A DNA stretch of 64,000 nt from an uncultured Planktomarina sp. GTDB lineage: Bacteria; Pseudomonadota; Alphaproteobacteria; Rhodobacterales; Rhodobacteraceae. The notes below the pieces were generated by a model that was not told the DNA's origin, did no database searches, and saw only the letters and a program-made list of their open reading frames with translations. The stretch spans positions 434,001-498,000 of the forward strand of contig CALSQF010000006.1 in assembly GCA_943788425.1 (NCBI GenBank), given 5' to 3'. This document shows positions 19,107-27,792 of the stretch, one piece after another. Each line of letters begins with the position of its first letter. Within the stretch, counting starts at the first letter, position 1. Both the position numbers and the translations under genes were made by a program.

Positions 19107-21053
19107 TTACAGCAAATCCGGTGGTGTGGATTCGGTTTTGAGCGCCGCCACAAGTTGATCAAGTGCCACAACTTCACTATTTTTGCTGCCCAAGCGGCGC
19201 ATTGATAGGGTCCGGTCTGCAACCTCTTTCATCCCCACCGCGAGGATCACAGGTACTTTAGCTACGGAATGTTCGCGCACTTTGTAATTGATTTTTTCGT
19301 TGCGGGTGTCCGCTTCGGCCCGGACGCCTACAGCGCGCAAAGCCGCAACGGCCTCATACACAAATTCATCGGCGTCTGATACAATGGAAGCCACAACCAC
19401 CTGCCGCGGTGCCAGCCAAAGGGGCAAGCGCCCGGCATGTTCTTCGATCAATATCCCGATGAAACGCTCAAAAGACCCCAGGCAGGCGCGATGCAGCATG
19501 ACCGGCCTGTGCTTGTTGCCATCTTCGCCGATATAGCTGGCGTCTAAGCGCTCGGGCAGAACGAAATCCACCTGATGGGTGCCGCATTGCCAATCACGGC
19601 CAATGGCATCGGTCAAAACAAACTCCAATTTTGGACCGTAGAATGCACCTTCTCCGGGGTTCATTTCGGGTTCAATACCTGCCTTGCGGGTTGCGGCCAG
19701 AAGAGCGGTTTCCGCCCGATCCCAGACCTCATCAGAGCCGGAGCGCTTTTCTGGCCGATCACTGAATTTCACGCGGAAGGATTCAAAGCCAAGATCTTTA
19801 TATACAGAGGTTAGATAGGCGATATAGAGAGCGGTTTCTTCTTCGATTTGGTCTTCACGGCAGAAAATATGCCCGTCGTCTTGCGTAAAGCCGCGCACCC
19901 GCATGATGCCATGAAGTGCCCCTGACGGCTCGTAGCGCGCGCAGCTGCCAAATTCAGCCATGCGCAGCGGCAGATCTCGGTAGGATTTTAAGCCTTGGTT
20001 GAAAATCTGCACATGACAGGGGCAGTTCATCGGCTTGAGCGCATTAACGGCCTTTTCGCGGGCATGCTCCTCATCCACTTCGACGATGAACATATTCTCT
20101 TGATACTTGTCCCAATGGCCCGAGGCCACCCAGAGCTTGCGGTCCACTACCTGCGGGGTGTTGACCTCAACATAGCCGCCTGCGCGTTGTTTGCGGCGCA
20201 TGTAATCTTGGAGTTCGGTGTAGATGGCCCAGCCGTTTGGATGCCAAAAGACCTGTCCGGGTGCCTCTTCTTGCATATGGTACAAATCCATTTCGCGGCC
20301 CAGCTTGCGGTGGTCGCGTTTGGCGGCTTCTTCGAGCATATGCAGGTGAGCTTTGAGCTTTTCTTTGTTGGAAAATGCAACCCCATAGATCCGTTGCAAC
20401 ATCGCCCTATCGCTGTCGCCGCGCCAATAGGCGCCGGCCACATTCATCAATTTAAACCCATCTGCGGGCACTTGCCCTGTGTGTTGCAAATGTGGTCCAC
20501 GGCACAGATCTTGCCAGTCACCGTGCCAATACATTCGCAGCGGTTCGTCGCCAGGGATGGCGTCAATCAGCTCCACCTTATAGGGCTCTCCGGCGTCAGT
20601 ATAATGTTGCACCGCGCGCGCGCGATCCCAAACTTCGGTGCGGACTGCATCGCGCTTATTGATGATTTCCTTCATCTTTTTCTCAATCACGCCCAAGTCT
20701 TCTGGGGTGAAAGCCTCTTTGCGATCAAAGTCATAATACCAGCCGTCTTTGATCACCGGACCGATCGTCACCTGCACATCAGGCCAAATTTCCTGAACCG
20801 CACGGGCCATGATATGGGCCAAATCATGCCGGATCAGCTCATTGGCCTGAACCTCATCTTTCATGGTATGAATCGCGATCGTGGCGTCGGTCTCAATTGG
20901 CCAAGTCAGATCAAAATGGGCACCATTCACCGTTGCGGAAATGGCCTTCTTCGCTAAAGAACTGGCGATATCAGCAGCCACTTCGGCGGCGGTGATGCCG
21001 GCCTCATAATGGCGGATAGAATTGTCGGGAAGGGTGAGTGAGATTTGGGCCAT
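19107..21053 (-). CDS. thrS: threonyl-tRNA synthetase
   Basis: Charges tRNA-Thr and edits mischarged serine. 648 residues with the full domain order: TGS domain ([12 protein letters not shown] to about residue 65), editing domain with the [11 protein letters not shown] zinc-site histidines near residue 75 and YYDFD, the class II core with MNCPCHV (zinc cysteine) near residue 335, and the C-terminal anticodon-binding domain ([20 protein letters not shown]). The ATG at 21053 has AGGAG 8 bases upstream; a GTG three codons earlier is also possible. It is transcribed alone, divergently from the alpha/beta hydrolase gene. Confidence 0.97.
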   Translation of the reverse strand: MAQISLTLPDNSIRHYEAGITAAEVAADIASSLAKKAISATVNGAHFDLTWPIETDATIAIHTMKDEVQANELIRHDLAHIMARAVQEIWPDVQVTIGPVIKDGWYYDFDRKEAFTPEDLGVIEKKMKEIINKRDAVRTEVWDRARAVQHYTDAGEPYKVELIDAIPGDEPLRMYWHGDWQDLCRGPHLQHTGQVPADGFKLMNVAGAYWRGDSDRAMLQRIYGVAFSNKEKLKAHLHMLEEAAKRDHRKLGREMDLYHMQEEAPGQVFWHPNGWAIYTELQDYMRRKQRAGGYVEVNTPQVVDRKLWVASGHWDKYQENMFIVEVDEEHAREKAVNALKPMNCPCHVQIFNQGLKSYRDLPLRMAEFGSCARYEPSGALHGIMRVRGFTQDDGHIFCREDQIEEETALYIAYLTSVYKDLGFESFRVKFSDRPEKRSGSDEVWDRAETALLAATRKAGIEPEMNPGEGAFYGPKLEFVLTDAIGRDWQCGTHQVDFVLPERLDASYIGEDGNKHRPVMLHRACLGSFERFIGILIEEHAGRLPLWLAPRQVVVASIVSDADEFVYEAVAALRAVGVRAEADTRNEKINYKVREHSVAKVPVILAVGMKEVADRTLSMRRLGSKNSEVVALDQLVAALKTESTPPDLL

Positions 21054-21275
21054 CACGGGCACTCCTCGTCAGTTTGGCGCCCACGGAACGCCCGGTTGCG
21101 GGTATTTGGTTCGGCTGCTGTTTGGCGTTTTTGCATTTGGCTGTCAACCACCCAAACACTGGGGCGCGTTGCGGCCAATATGACACAGGCCCAGCCGTTG
21201 GCACCGCAGGGGCGCGAAATTCCATTGTCAGGACCCATTGTGCAGATAAAATCTGGCTCAAACTTGGGGGTGCGC

Positions 21276-22025
21276 ATGAAATTTTTGACAACGGATTCAG
21301 GTCGAAGAATTGCCTATGCGCAGAGCAAAGGCATCGGGCCCGGTGTGGTGTTTTTGGGCGGGTTTATGTCCGATATGACAGGCACCAAAGCGCTGCATTT
21401 GGAGGCTTGGTGCAAGGCAGAAGGTCGCGGGTTTTTGCGGTTTGACTATTCTGGGCACGGCGCGTCTTCGGAGGCCTTCACAGATGGGTGCATTGGCGAT
21501 TGGGCGGAGGATGCGCAGTCGGCGATTTGTGAACTGACCGAAGGGGCACAAATTTTGGTTGGCTCATCTATGGGCGGATGGATTTCCCTTTTAATGGTGA
21601 AACGGATTCCAGAGCGAATTGCAGGGCTCGTGACCATCGCCGCGGCTCCGGATTTTACGGAGGATGGGTTTTGGGCAAATTTCAACGCTGACACTCGCAA
21701 ATTTTTGACGCAAGAGGGGCTGGTTAATATTCCTTCGGATTATGGCGATCCCTATCCGATCACCAAGCGCCTGATTGAGGATGGTCGGTTACATCTTGTT
21801 CTGCGCAGCCCGTTGAATTTGCCTTTTCCAACGCGATTTTTGCAGGGTGATGAGGATGAAGAGGTGTCTGTTGAACTGGCGCAACGTCTTTTTGCGCTTG
21901 CGGCTGGCGACGACATTCAACTGCGCTTGCTCAAAGGCGGTGATCACCGATTTTCATCTCCCAGGGCTCTGGCCTTGACCCAAGAGGCGATAACGGATGT
22001 GATTGGGGCTATTAAGGCAGAATGA
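21276..22025 (+). CDS. alpha/beta hydrolase
   Basis: 249-residue alpha/beta hydrolase with nucleophile elbow VGSSMGGW near residue 93, oxyanion-side segment VVFLGGFMSDMTGTKA near 24, acid residue region QGDEDEEVS and catalytic histidine in GGDHRFSSP near residue 223. The pattern resembles the ABHD10-like carboxylesterase/thioesterase group. The ATG at 21276 follows GGGGG with a 5-base gap. The reading frame stays open upstream to near thrS, but that part has no ribosome site and I take the shorter form. The substrate is unknown. Confidence 0.85.
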   Translation: MKFLTTDSGRRIAYAQSKGIGPGVVFLGGFMSDMTGTKALHLEAWCKAEGRGFLRFDYSGHGASSEAFTDGCIGDWAEDAQSAICELTEGAQILVGSSMGGWISLLMVKRIPERIAGLVTIAAAPDFTEDGFWANFNADTRKFLTQEGLVNIPSDYGDPYPITKRLIEDGRLHLVLRSPLNLPFPTRFLQGDEDEEVSVELAQRLFALAAGDDIQLRLLKGGDHRFSSPRALALTQEAITDVIGAIKAE

Positions 22026-22043
22026 ATTTTAGGAGACGGGCCC

Positions 22044-22352
22044 ATGGCGCAATTTTTATTAACCTATTTAGAGCAACCTCAGATGAGTTCTCCAGAAGAC
22101 GGCAAGGCACATATGGGAAAATGGATGGACTGGTTGGCCGGCCTGGGGGAGGCTGTGGTCTATCCCGCTTCTCCGGTGAAACGCTCCAAGGTGGTTGGCC
22201 CGGATGGGCTTAGTGATGAGCCTGTAGCCATTACCGGATTTTTGATCGTTGAGGCAGAGGATATGGAAGCAGCGGTGAAAATCGCGCAGGCTGATCCGTT
22301 TTCAGATCATGCCAAAATGGCGGTTTCCGAATTGATGGTTATGGGCGGCTGA
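22044..22352 (+). CDS. YCII-related domain protein
   Basis: 102-residue protein of the YCII/DGPF superfamily, a small ferredoxin-like alpha/beta fold. The conserved pattern includes KWMDWLAGLGEAVVYPASPV, VVGPDGLSDEPVAITGFLIVEAEDMEAAVKIAQADPF in which the (D)GP and ADPF segments are typical. It follows the hydrolase gene by 18 bases with AGGAG 8 bases before the ATG, so the two are probably one operon. The biochemical role of this family is largely unknown. Confidence 0.85.
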   Translation: MAQFLLTYLEQPQMSSPEDGKAHMGKWMDWLAGLGEAVVYPASPVKRSKVVGPDGLSDEPVAITGFLIVEAEDMEAAVKIAQADPFSDHAKMAVSELMVMGG

Positions 22353-22424
22353 GCGGGAGACGCAGATTGTTGCGGCGCGCATGGGGCAGATGTATCGCTG
22401 CGCTATCGGCTGAATGGACAGGCG

Positions 22425-23438
22425 CTATTTCTTTGCGCTGTGCTTTGAAACAGATTTTTCAGGTTTGTTTTTTGCCCGGTCACGCCGTTTTCGATCTGCC
22501 AAGAATTTGGTGTTTTCGGCATCTTCCGCCACAAGTTTGAGCCATCGTTGCAGGCGTGGTACGTCAACGTCCCCAGAGGCAATGGCCGCTTGCACAGCAC
22601 AGCCCGGTTCGGTGTTATGGGCGCAATCATTGAAGCGGCAGTTTTGTTGGAGCGCGTGCAAATCCGCGAAGGTTTCTTCTAAGCCACTGGAAACATCAGT
22701 CAGCTGAATTTCACGCATCCCAGGCGTATCCAGAACGGCGCATCCGCTCCGCAGAATATACAGTTGTCGTCCGGTGGTGGTGTGGCGGCCCTTGTCGTCG
22801 CTGGCGCGGATATCTTGGGTGGCGATGGCCTCATTGCCGGCGAGGGAATTGGTCAAGGTGGATTTACCCACCCCAGATGAGCCAAGAAACGCGACGGTTT
22901 GCCCGGCTTGGCACCAAGGGCGCAGAAGGCCACTGGCCTCGAGACTGCGGGCATCAAGGGAGACCACGGAGATCTGTGGTGAAATACTTTGGGCCTGCTC
23001 GACAAAGGCGCTGGGGTCGGTGGTCAAATCAATTTTGCTTAAAATGATGACTGGTGTGACACCGGCATCATGGGCCATGGCAACGTAACGTTCCAACCGC
23101 GCCAGGCTGAAGTCATTGTTGCAAGAGGTCACAACAAATGCCGTATCGAGATTGGCAGCGATCAGCTGTTCTTTGCGATCATGGCCCGGTGCGCGCCTTT
23201 TTATCAGGCTCTTTCGGTTCAACAATTGACTGTTGTGCGGCGCCTCTTTGTCAAAGAGGAGCCAGTCTCCAACGGTGACCCCTTGCAGGCTTGGAATGAT
23301 CGTATCGAGATCAACACCCTGGATATGCAGCGTGTTTCGATGCACCTGGGTGATGCGCACGGGCGGGGTTTGCGCCAGGGCGGCTGAGGTGGCTTGATCG
23401 GCAAAATGCTCTGACCAGCCCAGCGCGCGCAGGCTCAA
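22425..23438 (-). CDS. rsgA: ribosome small-subunit-dependent GTPase A
   Basis: Circularly permuted GTPase that helps mature the 30S ribosomal subunit. 337 residues. An OB-fold N-terminus is followed by G4 (ILSKIDL near residue 134), G1 (GSSGVGKSTL near 188) and G3 (DTPGMRE near 238), the permuted order diagnostic of RsgA. A zinc site CRFNDCAHNTEPGC lies near residue 268. The C-terminus is lysine-rich. The likely start is TTG at 23438, overlapping the phaZ stop as TTGA; the segment just after it matches the family beginning and no ATG is available upstream without running into phaZ. It is translationally coupled to phaZ, an unrelated function. Confidence 0.93.
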   Translation of the reverse strand: MSLRALGWSEHFADQATSAALAQTPPVRITQVHRNTLHIQGVDLDTIIPSLQGVTVGDWLLFDKEAPHNSQLLNRKSLIKRRAPGHDRKEQLIAANLDTAFVVTSCNNDFSLARLERYVAMAHDAGVTPVIILSKIDLTTDPSAFVEQAQSISPQISVVSLDARSLEASGLLRPWCQAGQTVAFLGSSGVGKSTLTNSLAGNEAIATQDIRASDDKGRHTTTGRQLYILRSGCAVLDTPGMREIQLTDVSSGLEETFADLHALQQNCRFNDCAHNTEPGCAVQAAIASGDVDVPRLQRWLKLVAEDAENTKFLADRKRRDRAKNKPEKSVSKHSAKK

Positions 23439-24694
23439 GCTTTCGATGGTTTTGGCTTTCTGTGCTGCTTCGCGCCGGCGATAAATTCAAGAACCAAGGG
23501 GCGGATATTATTGCGCCAGCTTTTTCCCGCAAAAATTCCATAGTGGCCAGCGCCCGGTTCGAGATGTGCGGCTTTTAGGGATTGCGGCAGCCCGGTGAGC
23601 AGATCCAGCGCGGCCAAACATTGTCCCGGCGCGGAGATGTCATCATTCTCCCCTTCTACCACAATGACCGGAACAGATGTGATTTTCGAGATATCTGCAT
23701 GAATCCCTTGCACATAAAATGCGTTGCGCGCCACTTCACGTTGCTTGAATATCTGGTGCACGGTTGAGAGGTAAAATTCCGCTGTCATATCCATCACGGC
23801 GAGGTATTCGTCGTAAAAGCGGTTGTGCTTATCATTGTCGCGCGCTTCGCCTTGAGCTGTACGGATGATTTGATCCGTGAAAGCCTTGCTATGGGTGTCG
23901 CTGTTCATGGCCATGAAGCTCATCAATTGCAGCAGCCCCGGATAGACTTTCCGACCGACACCAGCATATTGGAACCCAACTTGTTGGATCATTGTTTCTT
24001 CCAACTGCCCCATTTGGACGCGATTACCAAAGTCGGTGACGTCGCTTGGATTGGCATCTGGATCAATCGGGCCGCCAATCAAAGTGAGGCTCGCGGGCTG
24101 CGCCTCGGGGGTTGTGGCGGCCAGATAGGCTGTTGCGACAAGCGCAATGGGTCCGGGCTGGCACACAGCGATGACATGAGTGTCCGCTCCAAGTTCCCTT
24201 ATGAATTCTGCCAGATAGAGTGTGTAGTCTTCCACGTCGAACTTGCCGGCGCTGACGGGAATATCGCGGGCATTATGCCAATCTGTGATATAGACTTCAC
24301 AATCGGGCAGTAAGCTGCGCACCGTAGAGCGCAGGAGCGTGGCGTAATGTCCACTCATGGGAGCCACCAGTAGGACTTTGCGGTCCCGTGGTGTGCGGCC
24401 AGGTACCGCGAAATGGATCAAGTCGCCAAAAGGTTTGGCCAATACGGTTCCAACTTCAACCAAATGATCTTTGCCATCTTCGGTTGAGACAAAATCTAAA
24501 AGCCAGCCGGGCTTGATCACCATGCGCGCATAGGCCCGTTCGGTGACTTCCCCCCAAGCCGACATCCATTGAAAAGCTGGATTTGGAACCATGGAAAACA
24601 TAGGATAAGAGGCCATCGCTTTTGCTGTTGCACCCATCCATTGATTGGTGTTCCGCAGTGTTTCCATCACATCATAAGTGGACATATAGCGCAT
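23435..24694 (-). CDS. phaZ: intracellular polyhydroxybutyrate depolymerase
   Basis: Degrades stored polyhydroxyalkanoate granules. 419 residues of the PHB_depo_C / alpha-beta hydrolase type related to class I intracellular depolymerases. Supporting segments: VLLVAPMSGHYATLLRSTV near residue 109, YITDWHNARDIPVSAGKFDVEDY, the nucleophile-like HVIAVCQPGPIALVATA with cysteine in the elbow position, VVVEGENDDISAPGQC and the histidine in LEPGAGHYGIFAGKSWRN. The ATG at 24694 is preceded by AGGAGAG. It is divergent from phaC across a 100-base promoter region and overlaps rsgA. Confidence 0.94.
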   Translation of the reverse strand: MRYMSTYDVMETLRNTNQWMGATAKAMASYPMFSMVPNPAFQWMSAWGEVTERAYARMVIKPGWLLDFVSTEDGKDHLVEVGTVLAKPFGDLIHFAVPGRTPRDRKVLLVAPMSGHYATLLRSTVRSLLPDCEVYITDWHNARDIPVSAGKFDVEDYTLYLAEFIRELGADTHVIAVCQPGPIALVATAYLAATTPEAQPASLTLIGGPIDPDANPSDVTDFGNRVQMGQLEETMIQQVGFQYAGVGRKVYPGLLQLMSFMAMNSDTHSKAFTDQIIRTAQGEARDNDKHNRFYDEYLAVMDMTAEFYLSTVHQIFKQREVARNAFYVQGIHADISKITSVPVIVVEGENDDISAPGQCLAALDLLTGLPQSLKAAHLEPGAGHYGIFAGKSWRNNIRPLVLEFIAGAKQHRKPKPSKA

Positions 24695-24736
24695 CGACGT
24701 TTCTCTCCTAGCATGGCGGCTATGCAACTTTATATT

Positions 24737-24773
24737 TTGATAATTCTAAAGTTTCATTTATGCTGCAACTGCA
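24737..24773 (+). promoter_or_regulatory. candidate phaC promoter with PhaR-like site
   Basis: TTGATA (24737-24742) and TATGCT (24759-24764) are 16 bases apart and fit a sigma-70-like promoter ahead of phaC. CTGCAACTGCA at 24763-24773 overlaps the expected start site; it shares the TGC-rich character of the CTGC-N3-GCAG PhaR site but is not a perfect match. The promoter call is pattern-based. Confidence 0.4.
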
Positions 24774-24794
24774 AACTAGGGGGCTTTTGCCGAC

Positions 24795-26537
24795 ATGACA
24801 ACTGATAACGGCAGCACTGAGCTTGGATTAGAGCGATTGACCGAAAATTTACAACGTGTCGAAGCGTTGACCCAGCGGCTTTTGGCAGCAGTTTCTCATA
24901 AAAAGCCCGTAAGACCAGCGCTTCAGGGGCCGGGTCACGATCTGTTTACCAAGGCCGCAACGGCCTATGTCACTGAGATGATGAGCAATCCATCCCGTAT
25001 GATAGAGCAGCAAATTGCTTATTGGGGGCAATCTTTGCAGCATTTCGTCGACAGTCAAAGCGCACCCGCAGATCGCAGATTTTCAGATCCGATGTGGAAT
25101 GAGCACCCCTATTTTAACTTTATTAAACAGCAATATTTGCTTAATACGAAGGCTATGGAAACAGCCGTTGCGCAGATGGATAATCTCGACACGCGCGAGC
25201 GGCAAAAGCTTGATTTCTTTAGTCGACAGATCATGGATATGTTCAGCCCAAGCAATTTTCTTGGCACCAACCCGCAGGCCTTAGCCCGGGCGGTTGAGAC
25301 CGATGGGGAGAGCCTCGTGCGCGGGCTGGAAAATCTTGTGCGAGATATTGAGGCCAATAATGGCGATCTTATGGTAACTCTGGCCGATCAAGGCGCTTTT
25401 GATGTTGGCAGCAATATCGCGACGACGCCGGGTAAAGTTGTATTTCGCAATGACCTGTTCGAATTGATTCAATATAGCCCAACCACGCAAACAGTGCAGG
25501 AGGTGCCTTTGGTCATCTTCCCGCCTTGGATCAACAAATTTTACATTATGGATCTACGGCCAGAGAACAGTTTGGTGAAATGGATCGTCGAGCAAGGCTT
25601 CACGCTTTTTGTGGTCAGCTGGATCAATCCAGATGCTGCTATGCGTGATACGGGTGTAGATACCTATATTGAAGATGGTTTTATAGCTGCCATTGAGCAG
25701 GTCAAAAAGATTTGCGACGTGCCGCAGGTCAATGCCACGGGCTATTGTATAGGGGGCACAACCCTGTCTCTGACCTTGGCGCTTTTGGCGCAGCGCGGCG
25801 ACACATCGGTGAAATCCGCCACCCTTTTCACCACTCTGACGGACTTCTCCGAACAGGGAGAGATGTCCGTGTTTTTGGACGATGATTTTGTGGATGGAAT
25901 CGCGGCTGAAGTGGAAGAGAATGGTGTCTTAGACAAATTGTTTATGTCGCGAACTTTTTCCTTTTTACGCTCAAATGATTTGATTTATGGTCCCGCCATT
26001 CGTCATTATATGATGGGGGAGACGCCTCCAGCCTTTGACCTTTTGTATTGGAATGGCGATGGCACCAATCTGCCGGGACGTATGGCGGTTGAGTATCTGC
26101 GCGGCCTTTGTCAAAAGAATCAATTTGCCGATGGCGGGTTTGAGGGCTGCGGCGCGCGGCTGCAATTGAGCGATATTGTTGTGCCAGTCTGCGCTGTAGC
26201 CTGTGAGACAGATCATATTGCCGCCTGGGCACAATCCTACCTGGGCGTCCAGCAAATGACTGGCGCCGATCGCCACTTCATCTTGGCTGAATCTGGACAT
26301 GTCGCGGGCATTATCAATCCACCGCAGCGCAATAAATATGGCTATTATACTCAAAAATCTTTGGTCGAGAGCCCAGAAGATTGGCAATCTTCAGCTGCCT
26401 ACACCGCAGGAAGTTGGTGGCCTGCCTGGAAGGAATGGTTAATGCTGCATAGCGGCAAGAGCATTGAGCCGCGCAAGCCAAAATTTCCTAAAGGACTGAA
26501 ATTAGGTAATGCCCCTGGGCAGTATGTGTTGAAATAA
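24795..26537 (+). CDS. phaC: class I poly(3-hydroxyalkanoate) synthase
   Basis: Polymerises 3-hydroxyacyl-CoA into polyhydroxyalkanoate at the granule surface. 580 residues, class I size. The N-terminal domain carries the conserved SQMWNEHPYF-like stretch (here SDPMWNEHPYFNFIKQQYLL), and the catalytic core has the lipase-like box GYCIGGT with catalytic cysteine at about residue 318, the aspartate in ETDHIAAW near 473 and the histidine in ESGHVAGIINPP near 502. No strong ribosome site is visible (GGGGG about 12 bases upstream). It is followed by phaP and phaR on the same strand, completing the pha cluster. Confidence 0.97.
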   Translation: MTTDNGSTELGLERLTENLQRVEALTQRLLAAVSHKKPVRPALQGPGHDLFTKAATAYVTEMMSNPSRMIEQQIAYWGQSLQHFVDSQSAPADRRFSDPMWNEHPYFNFIKQQYLLNTKAMETAVAQMDNLDTRERQKLDFFSRQIMDMFSPSNFLGTNPQALARAVETDGESLVRGLENLVRDIEANNGDLMVTLADQGAFDVGSNIATTPGKVVFRNDLFELIQYSPTTQTVQEVPLVIFPPWINKFYIMDLRPENSLVKWIVEQGFTLFVVSWINPDAAMRDTGVDTYIEDGFIAAIEQVKKICDVPQVNATGYCIGGTTLSLTLALLAQRGDTSVKSATLFTTLTDFSEQGEMSVFLDDDFVDGIAAEVEENGVLDKLFMSRTFSFLRSNDLIYGPAIRHYMMGETPPAFDLLYWNGDGTNLPGRMAVEYLRGLCQKNQFADGGFEGCGARLQLSDIVVPVCAVACETDHIAAWAQSYLGVQQMTGADRHFILAESGHVAGIINPPQRNKYGYYTQKSLVESPEDWQSSAAYTAGSWWPAWKEWLMLHSGKSIEPRKPKFPKGLKLGNAPGQYVLK

Positions 26538-26543
26538 ATTATG

Positions 26544-26590
26544 CCGCAATGCAGAAAAAACTTGCAATGCTGCGACGCAGCATTTATACA
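26544..26590 (+). promoter_or_regulatory. phaP promoter with embedded PhaR-type palindrome
   Basis: TTGCAA (26562-26567) and TATACA (26585-26590) stand exactly 17 bases apart, a good sigma-70-like promoter. The spacer holds most of the 17-base palindrome at 26567-26583, whose core CTGC-GAC-GCAG (26570-26580) exactly matches the CTGC-N3-GCAG site reported for Rhodobacter sphaeroides PhaR. A second site one base off, CCGC-AAT-GCAG, lies at 26544-26554. Binding here would block RNA polymerase, consistent with repression of phasin until granules titrate PhaR. The sequence match is direct; the regulation is inferred from the family. Confidence 0.75.
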
Positions 26591-26626
26591 GGACTCAGAG
26601 AGACAACACACTTGAGGATTAAGCAC

Positions 26627-27049
26627 ATGACAAAGACACCTGATTACACTGCAATGTTCAAAGACATGATGGGTAAATTCCCAGTAGACATGTCTGCTTT
26701 TGAAGATGCCTATAAAGCGCAAGTGACTTTTGGCGAGAAAATGTCTGCCGTGGCTTTGGAAGCTGCGATGAAATCGGCTGAGATTTCTTCCGCTTGGACA
26801 AAGGCTTCTTTGGAAAAAGTTGCGGACTTGTCAAAAGGTACTGCAGATCCAGCCGCTGCCGCTCAGACATTGACAGATTTTGCATCTTCGTCCGCTGAAA
26901 TGGCTGCTGAAAATATGGCTGCGATGGCCGGTGTTGCGAAAAAAGTGCAACTCGACTCTGCTGAGTTGATGATGGCTGCTGGTAAAGAAGTCAGCGCTGA
27001 AGCAGCTGCTGCTGTGAAAAAAGCCGGCAAAGCTGCAAAAGCTGCCTAA
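26627..27049 (+). CDS. phaP: phasin
   Basis: Granule-coating protein, 140 residues, alanine-rich and helical, ending in a lysine/alanine tail (AVKKAGKAAKAA). FKDMMGKFPVDMSAFEDAYKAQVTFGEKMS is the usual phasin opening, followed by long amphipathic helices. The ATG at 26627 has GAGGA 8 bases upstream; a longer in-frame start at 26549 lies inside the promoter region and is rejected. It lies between phaC and phaR, with its own promoter and a strong terminator, so it is probably the most abundantly transcribed gene of the cluster. Confidence 0.93.
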   Translation: MTKTPDYTAMFKDMMGKFPVDMSAFEDAYKAQVTFGEKMSAVALEAAMKSAEISSAWTKASLEKVADLSKGTADPAAAAQTLTDFASSSAEMAAENMAAMAGVAKKVQLDSAELMMAAGKEVSAEAAAAVKKAGKAAKAA

Positions 27050-27105
27050 TTGACGACGAAAATTCAGGGTTATCAGTCCTCCCAAAGTTAGGTGAACCGG
27101 TATTG

Positions 27106-27139
27106 AAGGGTGCAGCACTTGCTGCGCCCTTTCTTTTTG
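27106..27139 (+). terminator. rho-independent terminator after phaP
   Basis: AAGGGTGCAGCA (27106-27117) pairs with TGCTGCGCCCTT with one G-U pair, giving an 11-12 bp stem with a very short loop, and is followed by TCTTTTT. It separates phaP from phaR and explains how phaP can be expressed on its own. Confidence 0.9.
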
Positions 27140-27206
27140 TGCTGCGTTTGCATAGCATTGCCGCAGTGCCGCGCAAAGGCGGTGAGTCGCTGCAAAGGGC
27201 TGGGAT

Positions 27207-27755
27207 ATGAACAAAAAAACACAACCGCTTCTGATTAAGCGTTATGCGAGCCGGCGTTTATACAACACCGAATCTAGCGATTATGTGACTTTGGATGATA
27301 TCGCCGGGTTCATTCGCGGCGGGCGCGAGGTACAAATTATTGATCTCAAGTCGGGCGATGATCTGACGCGGCAATATTTGCTGCAAATCATTGCCGAGCA
27401 CGAAAGCCGTGGTGAAAATGTTTTGCCGGTGGATGTGCTCACCGATTTGGTGCGTTCCTATGCATCACAAGCCACATCTGTTGTACCGCAATTTCTTGCA
27501 GCCAGCTTTGAGATGTTGCGCGACGGACAATCTAAAGCTATGGAAAATCTCACAGCGGTCAATCCAATGGCGGCCATGCCAGGCATTGAGATGATGAAGG
27601 CGCAGCAAGAGGCATTTATGAAGGCCATGACTGGCGGTCTGTCGGCCTCAACCCCGGTCAGCCATGCAGAGCCGACCGCCAGTGCGAGCGCCGATGAACT
27701 GAATGACATCAAGTCACAATTGGCCGAGCTGCAAGAGAAATTGTCGAAATTATAA
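27207..27755 (+). CDS. phaR: polyhydroxyalkanoate synthesis repressor PhaR
   Basis: 182-residue regulator that binds both DNA and PHA granules and represses phaP and itself. The N-terminal PHA accumulation regulator DNA-binding domain is clear: LIKRYASRRLYNTESSDYVTLDDIAGFIRGGREVQIIDLKSGDDLTRQYL split across residues 9-58, followed by a PHB-binding region (QFLAASFEMLRDGQSKAMENL) and a C-terminal coiled coil (DIKSQLAELQEKLSKL). The ATG at 27207 follows AAAGGG. TGC-rich sequence upstream (CTGCGTTTGCA near 27140) may serve autoregulation. Confidence 0.95.
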   Translation: MNKKTQPLLIKRYASRRLYNTESSDYVTLDDIAGFIRGGREVQIIDLKSGDDLTRQYLLQIIAEHESRGENVLPVDVLTDLVRSYASQATSVVPQFLAASFEMLRDGQSKAMENLTAVNPMAAMPGIEMMKAQQEAFMKAMTGGLSASTPVSHAEPTASASADELNDIKSQLAELQEKLSKL

Positions 27756-27792
27756 AGCTATATCGAGCGGAAGAGTCCGCCCGACGCCGGCA

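Noticed and set aside
19995-20957. 320-codon plus-strand frame inside thrS
   Set aside because: Antisense shadow of thrS; composition is explained by the coding strand.
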